The notes under the pieces were generated by a model, which was not told the origin of the DNA, did not search any database, and saw only the letters and a list, made by a program, of their open reading frames with translations. A DNA stretch of 35,238 nucleotides from Desulfobacterales bacterium. Lineage in GTDB: Bacteria; Desulfobacterota; Desulfobacteria; Desulfobacterales; CAFBRK01. Positions 7,848 to 18,111 of the stretch are shown here, piece by piece (the stretch's first letter is position 1; each line of letters begins with the position of its first letter). The DNA lies in contig JAIPEL010000037.1 in the NCBI GenBank assembly GCA_021737185.1, positions 1 to 35,238 of the forward strand, written 5' to 3'. The translations under genes were made by a program, and so were the position numbers.

Positions 7848-9800
7848 CTACATGCCGACGACCTCTTTGATGTCCACCAAATGGATGATCGGTCGGGTCA
7901 GCATGGTAAACTCGTCTTTTTCGGCATCGTAGACGGAGTTCACGAATACCGTTCCCCAACTGTTTTCCTCCAGCTTCGGAAAATCGGTCCGGTAATAGTA
8001 GCCCGGCCAGCGGGTTTCTTCACGGTGCAGCTTGTGGCGGGTGTGGGCCTCGGCGATCTGCACCCGATGGACGTTTTCCCAGCACCGCATCAGCTCGTGA
8101 AGGTTTCTCGCCGCCAGCTTCGACAGGTCCTCCTTCAGAAGCTTGAGCAGATGCAGGGCAATGTCCAAGGTGGTTTTGCTGCAGTTGTACATCGAACCCC
8201 AGCCGGCCACATACTCGTCCATGATTTTGTTCAGCCGGAAGATTGCCATTTTGGGTGTAATGTAGTTCGGATTGACCTCTTCGACCGGAAGCGCGTACTT
8301 TTTATCGGTGGTGCCGAGCGTGGTCAGCGCTTTGTGCTCCTCATAGTGCTTGAGCGGTTTCAGCACCAGTTCTTTGAGCTTGTCCAGTTCAGCCTCGTCG
8401 ACTTCCGGTTTTTCGGGGTTGTTAACGCAGTATTTGACGGCCGCTTTTGCCGCAATTCGCCCTTCGGTAAAAGAGCCCGAGGAAAATTTGTGGCTCGAAA
8501 CACCGACGCCGTCGCCGGCGGCAAACAGGCCTTTGACGGTCGTCATGCGATTGTAGCCCCAGAAGTATTCTTTTTTCGACTCATCGTTCTGAATATCTTC
8601 CGGGCCGCTGGTCCAGGCCCCGGAGGCGCCCGAATGCGAGCCGATGAAATACGGCTCCGACGGCATGATTTCCGATGGCCCTTCCTCGGGGAAGACGTCT
8701 TTGGACGCCCAAAGCACCGCCTGGCTGATGGTCATGTCGAGAAAATCCTCCCAGGCTTCGGCCTCGAGCTTTTTCATCTCCTTTTTGTAGGCCTTTTCAT
8801 CCGGCGCCTGCTCGGCGATCTTGGCAATTGCCTTGTCGGTGTGCATCAGGATGGGACCGTCGCCCTTTTTGTACATCTCGATCATCATCAGGTGGTTTCT
8901 CAGGCAGGTGGGAATCGGCTTGACCTCGCCGTAGGGAGGCCAGTTGTGAAGCTCGCCGCCTTCGGCCAGCCCTTCGGCCATGTAGTTGAAGCCGGTGGCC
9001 GATGTCGCCATGGCCTTGAACAGAAGAAACCAGGCGCCCACGGGCCCGTAGCCGTCTTTGAAGCGCGCCGGGATGAAGACCACCTCCTGGGAGGTCATCT
9101 CGGCGCCGGCCGTGGTGGTCAGATACGAGCTGGATCCGGCGTTCCAGGGCGGATACCAGGCCCTGCCGAGCCCTTCTCCGGTGGACCGCGGTCTGAAGAC
9201 ATGCACGGCACCGCCGGCGCAGACGATGCACGCCTTGAACCGGAACACGTAAATCTCGGGGTCTCTGACACTGAAGCCGATGGCCCCTGCGACCTTGTTC
9301 TTGTCGTTTTTGTCCAGCAGGAGCCGGACGACGAACACCCGCTCGATGATGTTGTCCATGCCGATGGCGTTTTTGGCCGCTTCGGCCACGATCGCCTTGT
9401 ATGATTCGCCGTTGATCATGAGCTGCCAGCGGCCTTCATGGACATAGTTTCCATCCGGATCCTTCCAGATCGGCAGCCCGAACTTTTCGAACATGTGAAC
9501 GGAGCCGTTCACGTGCCGGGAGATGTCCATGACCAGGTCGTCTCTGCACAGGCCCATCAGGTCCTGGCGTACGTAGCTCAGGTAGTCGACCGGGGTGTTT
9601 TCCCCCTGGTATTGGTTGATCGCGGAAAGGCCCATGCCCACCGCGCCGCTTCGCTCCATGGCGGCCTTGTCCACCACCGTGATCTTGACGTCGTTTTCCT
9701 TGGCCCAGTGGGCCCCTTCCACGCACGCGCCGGATCCGGCCATGCCCGGCCCGATGATCAGAAGGTCGGTGTCGACTTCGACCGTTTTGAATTCTTGCAT
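7848..9800 (-). CDS. aprA: dissimilatory adenylylsulfate (APS) reductase, alpha subunit
   Basis: A 650-residue flavoprotein that, with AprB, reduces adenosine 5'-phosphosulfate to sulfite and AMP in the cytoplasm, the second step of dissimilatory sulfate reduction. The N-terminus has the FAD-binding beta strand-loop DLLIIGPGMAGSGACVEGAHWAKE; the family segments ERSGAVGMGLSAINQYQG, GLPIWKDPDGNYVHEGRWQLMINGESYK and FSSGSFTEGRIAAKAAVKY, and the C-terminal ARNLHELMRCWENVHRVQIAEAHTRHKLHREETRWPGYYYR region are all present. The length is normal for the subunit. GGGAGGTGATGAATC precedes the ATG. The gene starts 15 bases after aprB stops, so the two are one operon, closed by a terminator. Sulfate adenylyltransferase and qmoABC, often adjacent in other sulfate reducers, are not in the window. 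Confidence 0.98.
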   Translation of the reverse strand: MQEFKTVEVDTDLLIIGPGMAGSGACVEGAHWAKENDVKITVVDKAAMERSGAVGMGLSAINQYQGENTPVDYLSYVRQDLMGLCRDDLVMDISRHVNGSVHMFEKFGLPIWKDPDGNYVHEGRWQLMINGESYKAIVAEAAKNAIGMDNIIERVFVVRLLLDKNDKNKVAGAIGFSVRDPEIYVFRFKACIVCAGGAVHVFRPRSTGEGLGRAWYPPWNAGSSSYLTTTAGAEMTSQEVVFIPARFKDGYGPVGAWFLLFKAMATSATGFNYMAEGLAEGGELHNWPPYGEVKPIPTCLRNHLMMIEMYKKGDGPILMHTDKAIAKIAEQAPDEKAYKKEMKKLEAEAWEDFLDMTISQAVLWASKDVFPEEGPSEIMPSEPYFIGSHSGASGAWTSGPEDIQNDESKKEYFWGYNRMTTVKGLFAAGDGVGVSSHKFSSGSFTEGRIAAKAAVKYCVNNPEKPEVDEAELDKLKELVLKPLKHYEEHKALTTLGTTDKKYALPVEEVNPNYITPKMAIFRLNKIMDEYVAGWGSMYNCSKTTLDIALHLLKLLKEDLSKLAARNLHELMRCWENVHRVQIAEAHTRHKLHREETRWPGYYYRTDFPKLEENSWGTVFVNSVYDAEKDEFTMLTRPIIHLVDIKEVVGM

Positions 9801-9815
9801 GATTCATCACCTCCC

Positions 9816-10259
9816 TTAATCTTCAAGCGTCCAGAGTTTTTCGGCCATCAAAGAAGCCGGTTCGGTAAAAAGGAGCTGATCATCCAGGGTGCCGGGGCCG
9901 ACGCCGAAGCCGCCGTCCGGCTTGGCCTCTCCTTCCGGTGTGGTCCGAATGGGGAACTTGAAGCGCTTGAGCGTACCCCCCCTGAATTTGACGGTCCACA
10001 TGATGTCTTCGGTTCCCCGCATGGGCTGAACACTGGCGCCGAGGGGCGTAAAATCTGCATATCCCCGCACTTCGATCGCCTGGGTCGGGCAAATCTTCAC
10101 GCAGTTATAGCACTCCCAGCACATGTCCGGTTCGGAGTTGTAGGCCTTCATACGATCCACATCGAGCACCATCAAATCGTTGGGGCAAATGTACATGCAG
10201 GCAGTTTTATCCCCCCCCTTGCACCCGTCGCATTTTTCATCGATGACATAACTGGGCAT
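9816..10259 (-). CDS. aprB: dissimilatory adenylylsulfate (APS) reductase, beta subunit
   Basis: A 147-residue iron-sulfur subunit carrying two [4Fe-4S] clusters that feed electrons to the FAD of AprA. Cluster cysteines are C10, C13, C21, C25 (CDGCKGGDKTACMYICP, with the family's long insert) and C47, C50, C53, C57 (CWECYNCVKICP). The C-terminal half (GASVQPMRGTEDIMWTVKFRGGTLKRFKFPIRT) is the tail that wraps AprA in known structures. AAAGGAGGAGACA before the ATG is a very strong ribosome-binding site. It is the first gene of the aprBA operon and has an unusually long upstream leader with a sigma-54-like promoter sequence. Confidence 0.98.
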   Translation of the reverse strand: MPSYVIDEKCDGCKGGDKTACMYICPNDLMVLDVDRMKAYNSEPDMCWECYNCVKICPTQAIEVRGYADFTPLGASVQPMRGTEDIMWTVKFRGGTLKRFKFPIRTTPEGEAKPDGGFGVGPGTLDDQLLFTEPASLMAEKLWTLED

Positions 10260-10577
10260 TGTCTCCTCCTTTGCCGATGATTCATTTTCACTTCAATATC
10301 CGGGTAAGGGTGATTGGATCCGATCACCTCCTTTCGTTATCGGTGTTGTTTTGCCGCCGAACCCGGTGGTGCGGGTTTTGCTCCGATAAAGCGAAGATCG
10401 TAAGGGGCTGCCGCACCCTCAGGGACTTGAACCGAAAAAGTGGTTCCATGCCGCCATCTTCGGGGCGGGGGTGCACCGGCAATGCCTCGGGGTGCTCCGC
10501 CCCGGGGAACCAAGCCAAAAGACCCCGCGAGGATACGGTTCGAAACAAACCGGCCGGAGCGGGGATTGAAAGTTTTC
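10260..10577 (-). other. long GC-rich leader of aprBA with predicted secondary structure
   Basis: If transcription starts at the sigma-54-like site upstream, aprBA has an untranslated leader of about 320 bases. On the minus strand GGTTCC and GGAACC enclose further stems (CGGGG/CCCCG, GGGGCG/CGCCCC), and closer to the gene GGTGATCGGATCCAATCACC forms a small hairpin. It carries no open frame with a credible start, and I do not recognise a known riboswitch class. Confidence 0.4.
10322..10335 (-). promoter_or_regulatory. perfect extended Shine-Dalgarno sequence far upstream of aprB
   Basis: GAAAGGAGGTGATC on the minus strand is complementary to the 16S rRNA 3' end over 14 bases, yet no start codon follows within a useful distance; aprB begins 62 bases later with its own site. 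The GGTGAT part is paired in the hairpin just downstream. It may be a ribosome standby site or a remnant of a leader gene. Confidence 0.4.
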
Positions 10578-10588
10578 TATTAATAAAC

Positions 10589-10603
10589 GCAACTTGTGTG
10601 CCA
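10589..10603 (-). promoter_or_regulatory. sigma-54-type (-24/-12) promoter reading toward aprBA
   Basis: Minus strand CTGGCACACAAGTTGCGT contains TGGCAC, five bases, then TTGC, an exact match to the invariant GG and GC of the -24/-12 consensus with correct spacing. It points at aprB, 330 bases away. A sigma-54 activator gene is present in the same window at 2167-3534. Confidence 0.55.
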
Positions 10604-10675
10604 GCTCGGTGAAAGGCGGTCCGATTGTCGTAATCCATCGAAATTGGTATAAGAATTCGGCTGGCAGGGTTTAGG

Positions 10676-11662
10676 ATGCTCAAATCGAACAGCTTGGCAT
10701 TCCTCAAAATGAGGATTTTGATGAATCTCTGGGGACCATTATTAACCCGGCAGGGTCCGGCATTTCGCGTCGACTGGAGGTCGTCGAATGGTTTTCTCGG
10801 TCGTCGACCGAAGGGGAGCATTGCCGCGGCTCTTTTTTATGTCCTGCTTTTCGTGGGTCTTGCCAATATAGGCTGCGAGCTTCGCCTGGAAAGGATCCGC
10901 TTCGACGAACGCTCCGAGTTCGAGAGAATCCTTGTCGTGGACAAAGGAGACAGGCGTTATCTTCGTTTCGGCACCGCCGACAACGGATACCAGAGCAGCA
11001 TTTCCCTGGCGGACCCGGGCAAGGTGCCGATGGAATACATCCGTCTGGCCATGCTCGGGATGGTGATGGCCCCTGAACCGGAGCGGGTGCTCATGGTCGG
11101 GCTGGGGGGCGGCGCATTTACCAGCCTTCTTCTGCGTCATTTTCCGAACCTGTGGATCGACGCCGTGGAGATCGATCCCGTGGTAGTCAAAGCGGCCAAG
11201 GGCTTTTTCGGGGTGCGCGAAGACGAACGGTTTCGCATATACGTGGAAGACGGCGCCAAATTTATTGAAGATGCGCAAAGTTCATACGACCTGATCCTGC
11301 TCGATGCCTACAGCGGAGAAGGCGTCCCCGAAAAGCTGGTGAGCAGGGAATTTTTCCAGGCCGTCAAGACGAAAATGAACGAGGGCGGGGTGGTGGCGGC
11401 AAATCTCTGGCAGCAGGGGCGCCGGGAAGAAGCGATTGCAGGGGCCTTCCATTCCGTCTTTGCCCAGTCCGCCTGTATCCGCACCCAAGACCGTCAGAAC
11501 CTGGTACTCTTTGGAAAAGCAGGCGGCATGCCCTCTTCGAAGGACCTGGTCCGGGCGGCCCGCCGGTTCACCGCGGCATCCGGGCTTTCCTTCGATCTTG
11601 CCGAAATTGCCCAACGGATCGTCGTATCCCCCGAGGCCGGGTCTCCCTTCTGTAAGAAATAA
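10676..11662 (+). CDS. spermidine-synthase-like methyltransferase-fold protein, membrane-anchored
   Basis: A 328-residue protein. After a basic stretch (FLGRRPKGS) comes one hydrophobic helix, IAAALFYVLLFVGLANIGC, near residues 49-67, an anchor or uncleaved signal (the cysteine is not in a good lipobox). The rest is a spermidine/spermine-synthase-type Rossmann domain: GYQSSI (family YQ), VLMVGLGGGAFT (SAM or decarboxy-SAM loop), AVEIDPVVVKAAKGFF, VEDGAKFI and LLDAYSGEGVPEKL. Such fused or anchored homologues are common and usually not proven polyamine synthases. The true start may be the ATG at 10721, which has GAGG seven bases upstream, instead of the ATG given. It diverges from aprB and converges with sodA. 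Confidence 0.75.
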   Translation: MLKSNSLAFLKMRILMNLWGPLLTRQGPAFRVDWRSSNGFLGRRPKGSIAAALFYVLLFVGLANIGCELRLERIRFDERSEFERILVVDKGDRRYLRFGTADNGYQSSISLADPGKVPMEYIRLAMLGMVMAPEPERVLMVGLGGGAFTSLLLRHFPNLWIDAVEIDPVVVKAAKGFFGVREDERFRIYVEDGAKFIEDAQSSYDLILLDAYSGEGVPEKLVSREFFQAVKTKMNEGGVVAANLWQQGRREEAIAGAFHSVFAQSACIRTQDRQNLVLFGKAGGMPSSKDLVRAARRFTAASGLSFDLAEIAQRIVVSPEAGSPFCKK

Positions 11663-11734
11663 GATGACAGGCGACAGATGACGGATGACGGCGGAATCCA
11701 AGCTTGAACCTCTGAACTTCTGAACCCTGAACCT
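11663..11734. repeat. two short degenerate repeat tracts
   Basis: First GATGACAGGCGACAGATGAC-like 10-nt units, then GAACCTCTGAACTTCTGAACCCTGAACCT units. They begin at the stop of the spermidine-synthase-like gene and match the style of the tracts near 26 kb. The remaining 160 bases up to the sodA stop are GC-rich without a recognised feature. Confidence 0.6.
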
Positions 11735-11900
11735 GCCTTTTTCCGCATCCCCGACTTCGGGCCATCCCCGCCGAAACGGGCGGCGGCCCCTGAAACCGTC
11801 CAAAAAGCCGCTCCCGGCAGGCCGCCGCCTCGGTCGCCCCCTCTACGCGTGTCCGGCGGCTTCGCCCGCGCAGCGGAGGCGCTGCGGCCCGGATCCGGGT

Positions 11901-12509
11901 TCAGGCCACCGCGTCGTAGATCTCGTTGACCTTTTCCCAGTTGATGACGTTGAAAAACGCCTCGACATACTCGGGTCGGCGGTTCTGGTATTTGAGATAG
12001 TATGCATGCTCCCAGACGTCCAAACCCAGAACAGGCGTCTTGCCCGTGCTGACCGGGCTGTCCTGGTTGGCCGTGGTCACGATCTCCAGGCTTCCTTTGT
12101 CCTTGTCGAACACCAGCCAGGCCCAGCCGCTTCCAAACAGCAGGGTCGCGGCCTGGGAAAACGCCTGTTTGAAATCCTCGAAGCCGCCGAACCGCTTGGT
12201 GACGGCATCGGCGGCCGGACCGGTAAAGGAAACGCCCATTTTCAGGATGGGCCAGAAGAAGCTGTGGTTGGCATGGCCGCCGCCGTGGTTTCGCACGGCC
12301 GTGCGGATGTCTTCGGGGATATCCTCCAGGCGCTCGAGCAGTTTTTCGGCGTTGACGCCTTGGAGGTCTTTATAAGGCCCCATGGTCGCGTTGAGCTTGT
12401 CGATATAGGTCTGGTGGTGCTTGGTATGGTGGATTTCCATGGTCTTTGCATCGATGTAAGGTTCCAGCGCGTCATATGCATACGGTAGCTCCGGTAAGGT
12501 ATGGCTCAT
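11901..12509 (-). CDS. sodA: superoxide dismutase, Mn/Fe family (Mn-type signature)
   Basis: A 202-residue cytoplasmic enzyme that dismutates superoxide to oxygen and hydrogen peroxide. Metal ligands are H27 ([17 protein letters not shown]), H82 ([11 protein letters not shown]), D164 and H168 ([22 protein letters not shown]). Q149 in TTANQDSP is the outer-sphere glutamine position of manganese enzymes (iron enzymes place the glutamine earlier), and [10 protein letters not shown] is standard, so manganese or cambialistic use is predicted. AAAAGGAGTATCACC precedes the ATG. There is no signal peptide. Peroxide from this reaction is the substrate of the KatG and rubrerythrin encoded nearby. Confidence 0.96.
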   Translation of the reverse strand: MSHTLPELPYAYDALEPYIDAKTMEIHHTKHHQTYIDKLNATMGPYKDLQGVNAEKLLERLEDIPEDIRTAVRNHGGGHANHSFFWPILKMGVSFTGPAADAVTKRFGGFEDFKQAFSQAATLLFGSGWAWLVFDKDKGSLEIVTTANQDSPVSTGKTPVLGLDVWEHAYYLKYQNRRPEYVEAFFNVINWEKVNEIYDAVA

Positions 12510-12995
12510 GGTGATACTCCTTTTATTTTTATGTGAGACAGGCAGCGCCGCTTTCGATGCGCAAAAGGGGCCGCCTGTGGGGTTCCGGTTCGAATTTCCG
12601 ACTATAAAAAACGATAAGCGTGTTTCGGCCTGCTGCAAGAAAGGCAACGGCGGCTCTGAAGAACCGCCGTTGATGAAAACAGGGGTTTATGAAGCGGCGG
12701 GCCGGTTAGCCAGAAGAACGCTCAGGCTGCATCATGGCCCAACGGCACTCCCAGCGTTGGGCGATGTTGGGGACGGTTCCGGCACCGGGTCGAGGCGGGG
12801 AAAAACGCCCCGACTTTTGCCGGAGCCATGATTATATCGTAATGGTCGCTGGGACCCTGTCAAGGGATCGGCTGAAAACCGCTCACAAACAGCGCTTTCT
12901 CTGTCTTTGAATTTGAATCCCGAACCGATATTTCTGAAAACACCGACCCGACAGAGGAGAATTCGTTTTGATCAGCATCTCTGGCAATTCCGCCC
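12510..12995. other. sodA upstream region with two hairpins, no gene
   Basis: No protein-like frame. Two perfect inverted repeats lie within it: CAACGGCGG/CCGCCGTTG (12645-12672) and CCCAACG/CGTTGGG (12738-12761). Both would be in the sodA transcript if the candidate promoter at 12831-12863 is used. Neither is followed by a clear U-run on either strand. Confidence 0.45.
12831..12863 (-). promoter_or_regulatory. candidate sigma-70 promoter for sodA
   Basis: Minus strand has TTGACA, then 16 bases, TACGAT, overlapping a perfect TATAAT five bases further. The -35 is exact; the spacing to TATAAT (21) is too long while TACGAT is well spaced. It is about 320 bases before the sodA start. Confidence 0.35.
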
Positions 12996-13097
12996 ATGGT
13001 GAAAGCAATGATGGGATTGGTTCTCGGGATAGTGAGGACTCTGGATCCGTCTCAGATGTTCCCGAAAGGTGTTCGCATCGACCTGAAGCAGCTGTAG
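12996..13097 (+). pseudogene. fragment duplicating the 3' end of the 26.1-kb hypothetical gene
   Basis: The last 19 codons read LDPSQMFPKGVRIDLKQL and then TAG, nearly identical in DNA and protein to LDLSQMFPKGVRIDLKKIL inside the intact gene at 26108-26749. The upstream part, from MVKAMMGLVLGIV, does not match it. So a segment of about 55 bp of a second copy survives here. There is no ribosome-binding site. Probably not expressed. Confidence 0.6.
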
Positions 13098-13152
13098 GTC
13101 CTGGCCGTCAAATTCAGGCCTGAATGGCGCCAAGGGGGGATTTGCCGGGGAG

Positions 13153-15333
13153 CTACCCTTCTTTTTTTACCTGATCCAGGGCGTGAATGAGCGCTTTTTT
13201 CTGGACGGCAATTCTTCGTTTCAGGGGCCAGGCGGTTGGTGTTTCGGTGGCGATGAAATGATCCGTGTGGCCGTTTTTGAGCAAATACCAATCCAGCGTG
13301 CCGTTGAACTCGGGCAAAGCAGGGTAGTCGGGGTTTTCGGGCGGAATGGAAGAGATGAGACCCTTGCGGCACTCGGCCCCGTAGACGGACTGCCGCCGGG
13401 AGACAGCGTGGCCGGAACTGCGGATCTCCCGCAGGATCTCCGGGCCGAGGTCGGGTTTTCCGGTGGAGGTGGTTTCGTACATGTAAAAGCCGGCCGGAAT
13501 ATCTCCCACCGACGGCTTCTCTCCCCTGGGCATATGGGTGTCTGTCTCGTGCAGATCGACCGCCAGCCGATAGGGACCGGGAAATCGTCGGAGCAACTCC
13601 TTGACGGCCGCAACCTCGGGAGCGCCGGCCCCGTTTGCAAACGACCGGTTCAGGTCGGCAACGCTGCTTGCAAAGCGCACCCCGCGCGTGAACCCGTGGG
13701 GATTGAGACAGGGCAGGACCAAAAATGAAAAATGGTTCAGGTAGTCGGCAATCCCCCGGTCCATGAATTCCAAAAGAGCATATACCCCGGCCGGTTCTTC
13801 TCCGTGGATGCCGGCCGACAGGATGATCCGCGGAAGGTCTTTGCGGTAGTTGCCGGAAAGGGCGGCGTAGATCGGATGAACCCCGGTGTCGGTTCCGATC
13901 CGGCCGGCCTTGATGATCCGAAAGCCGGCTGCGTTTTTTTTCAGGGGCTCGGCGACTTCTCTGCTGTAAGGCCTATTGACGGTTCCAGTCTTTTTCGCGG
14001 TCAGGTCGACCAGCCCCTTGATCCACGTCCAATTGACGCGAAGAGCCTGATCCGGCGGCGTCTTTCCGGTGGTCTCCGCCGTCACGGCATATTTCACGCC
14101 CAGCCGGTGCATCAGGTCGCCGAGTGTGCCGTCGTGTCTGACGATGAATCCCTGGCCGTTCGTCCGCATGCCGCTGGACTGTCCGGCACGGATCACTTTA
14201 TTTGAAAGCACCGGCACGATTTTGAGGATCGCTTCGACGATCCTGCCGTACACGGCAAGATCCCCGAAGGTATAGTGGTAGGCCGCCGCCCGGTCGACCG
14301 GAGAGATCGTATCCTGATGCAGGTCAAGAAAGGCAACGATGCTCTCCAGCGGATCGCGCTTTACAAGTTCGTGCATCAGCGTCGTTTCCGCCGGCAGTTC
14401 ATGATTCAGTCTGCGGTCAGACGACCAGTACCATCTCTTGAATCCGGCGCCCCGGCCGATATCGTCGACGAACCTACCGTTTTTCAATTCATAGAGGACA
14501 AAATCGTTGTTGGCATGCGACCCCTCGCCGGGATCGGTATTGTACCGCTGCCTGGCATCGTAGCCTGCCGGATTGCCGAGGGGATAAACGATGAGTTTGA
14601 CGCCTCGTTTGTGGGCGTAGTCGAATATTCGATTGAAATCGCGGAGAATGGTCAGCGGGCCGGCCGCTTCGTCGCCGTGGATCCCGGCCCGGATGAGCAT
14701 CACCCGATCGTTTCGCCGGATGTTCCGGGAGGAGATCCTGAAAAAATCGTATCCGAGGCTGCGGTGCTTCAGGCGGCGGCGCCTGATCCGGATGTCGCTC
14801 CTTGCGGCGGCCAGTTTTTCCAGCTCGGCATAGTAGGCGCCGGTTTCCAAAAAGCGGTCGTATTTGCCGGGTTTATCGATGACGATCATCCGCCGGATGA
14901 TCAGATCATCTTTGGATTTCAGGTAGTCGGTGGGAAAATCGAACCACAGCCGCTTGAAGGTGGAAAGCTTCATGGCCCGCCGGTGGCCCAAACTCGGATC
15001 CTCGAGGTAGATGTTTTCCTTGTCGATGCCGCTGACCACCGAATAGTGTCCGCCTTCGAAGGCAAACCAGTCTACGATGACCGGAATTTTTTTCCGATTG
15101 ACCCACTCGTCGATATCTTTCAGATCCGAAAAATCCTTTATCTTTGCCCGGAAGCCGAGTTCCTGGGCCGCCCGTACCAAACCCTCTGTCATGACGCCGC
15201 ACGATTGGGTACAACCGGATATCTCGACCAGCTTTTTTTCGGTGATTTTGACGCCAAAAAAGGCCAGCACCATTTTCAAGGATGCCGGACCGCAATATCC
15301 AGGCTTCTGTTTGAAGGGGGTGATATTCAGCAT
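13153..15333 (-). CDS. C39-like cysteine peptidase fused to two M14 carboxypeptidase-like domains
   Basis: A 726-residue protein with three enzyme-like domains. Residues 1-155 form a papain-fold C39-type domain: C14 in KPGYCGPASLKMVL, H96 in GGHYSVVSGID and D112 in YLEDPS. Residues 185-445 are a zinc peptidase/succinylglutamate-desuccinylase-like domain with AGIHGDEAAG (H219, E222), FLDLHQDT (H339) and TAETTG (E420). Residues 470-715 repeat this with AGIHGEEPAG (H510, E513), LNPHG, DLNRSF, DLHETD (H595) and ATETPT (E697). Thus both M14 units keep zinc ligands and a catalytic glutamate. There is no signal peptide or transporter part, so it appears cytoplasmic. Peptidoglycan-peptide or modified-peptide hydrolysis is inference. 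The ATG start lacks a good ribosome-binding site; a TTG 12 codons earlier is possible. Neighbours give no operon partner. Confidence 0.8.
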   Translation of the reverse strand: MLNITPFKQKPGYCGPASLKMVLAFFGVKITEKKLVEISGCTQSCGVMTEGLVRAAQELGFRAKIKDFSDLKDIDEWVNRKKIPVIVDWFAFEGGHYSVVSGIDKENIYLEDPSLGHRRAMKLSTFKRLWFDFPTDYLKSKDDLIIRRMIVIDKPGKYDRFLETGAYYAELEKLAAARSDIRIRRRRLKHRSLGYDFFRISSRNIRRNDRVMLIRAGIHGDEAAGPLTILRDFNRIFDYAHKRGVKLIVYPLGNPAGYDARQRYNTDPGEGSHANNDFVLYELKNGRFVDDIGRGAGFKRWYWSSDRRLNHELPAETTLMHELVKRDPLESIVAFLDLHQDTISPVDRAAAYHYTFGDLAVYGRIVEAILKIVPVLSNKVIRAGQSSGMRTNGQGFIVRHDGTLGDLMHRLGVKYAVTAETTGKTPPDQALRVNWTWIKGLVDLTAKKTGTVNRPYSREVAEPLKKNAAGFRIIKAGRIGTDTGVHPIYAALSGNYRKDLPRIILSAGIHGEEPAGVYALLEFMDRGIADYLNHFSFLVLPCLNPHGFTRGVRFASSVADLNRSFANGAGAPEVAAVKELLRRFPGPYRLAVDLHETDTHMPRGEKPSVGDIPAGFYMYETTSTGKPDLGPEILREIRSSGHAVSRRQSVYGAECRKGLISSIPPENPDYPALPEFNGTLDWYLLKNGHTDHFIATETPTAWPLKRRIAVQKKALIHALDQVKKEG

Positions 15334-15454
15334 AAATCGGATACGAGAGGTTTTTATCTTATGTATCAAGCATTTTTATCAACAACCGGTCTGTCCGGGT
15401 TTGATTACCATATATCAACCCATTGACTTTTTTCAAGCGCCGCCACTCCGGTAG

Positions 15455-15682
15455 GTTTCCCTCGTCGGGTTCTGCAAATGGAGGGAGGCCATCGAAAAAT
15501 GCCTGGTGCAATCGGCGGGAGAAGGGCTGCCAATCTGCCTTCACTGCGGCCGAGTGCACGGAAGCCTCGACGGCTGGGTGCCGATCGCGCAGTACATCGA
15601 AGCCCATGAGGACACCGATTTAACCCGGAGCATCTGCCCGGAATGCGCCCAAGAGCGCTTTCCGCGGTTTTACGAACAATAA
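15455..15682 (+). pseudogene. zinc-ribbon tail of a sensor/response-regulator type protein (fragment)
   Basis: An open stretch reads LPICLHCGRVHGSLDGWVPIAQYIEAHEDTDLTRSICPECAQERF to a TAA. The pattern ICxxCGxV...GWxPxxxYIxxHxD...SxGICPECA is the C-terminal zinc ribbon found after PAS or receiver domains in many Desulfobacterota signalling proteins. Here a TAG precedes it and no ATG is available; a GTG at 15506 would give 58 residues but lacks a nearby ribosome-binding site. The front of the gene is gone, so it is either a remnant or a minimal stand-alone zinc protein. The end overlaps the katG terminator. Confidence 0.6.
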
Positions 15683-15718
15683 AAGGGCGGCGTTTCAGAT
15701 CGGTTTGAAACGCCGCCC
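15681..15718 (-). terminator. rho-independent terminator of katG
   Basis: Minus strand GGGCGGCGTTTCA, an 8-base loop, TGAAACGCCGCCC, then TTTT. A perfect 13-bp stem with U-run, 118 bases after the katG stop and correctly oriented. Confidence 0.8.
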
Positions 15719-15835
15719 CCATCTGTTGCCGATAGCCTCCGTGAGCGGTGGAAACCTCCGCCGGCTCGCGGCGGCTGCCGCTTCCTGACCATCCGACCTG
15801 CAGTCCAGAGGCTCTCGAAGACGTTTCGGCTAGGA

Positions 15836-18049
<2,214 letters not shown>

Positions 18050-18056
18050 TCATTCA

Positions 18057-18075
18057 ATAATAGAATTAATATTAT
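18057..18075 (-). promoter_or_regulatory. PerR-box-like operator before katG
   Basis: ATAATAGAATTAATATTAT is an imperfect AT-only palindrome (outer six bases of each arm match exactly), close to the PerR/Fur 7-1-7 consensus TTATAATNATTATAA. It lies 26 bases before the katG start codon and next to the perR gene. Confidence 0.6.
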
Positions 18076-18111
18076 ATGATAACGACTATCGATTAACGGC
18101 AAAAAAATATA

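Noticed and set aside
7881..9404. 507-codon open frame opposite aprA
   Set aside because: Antisense shadow of a high-GC conserved gene; no family and no start signals.
10414..10430. GGTTCAAGTCCC, similar to a tRNA T-arm, on the minus strand
   Set aside because: Flanking bases do not form the 5-bp T-stem, and no anticodon or acceptor arms are found.
12508..12831. 107-codon plus frame upstream of sodA
   Set aside because: Runs across hairpins and a promoter-like sequence; not protein-like.
14275..15426. 383-codon open frame opposite the peptidase fusion
   Set aside because: Shadow frame; the minus-strand protein has clear catalytic motifs.
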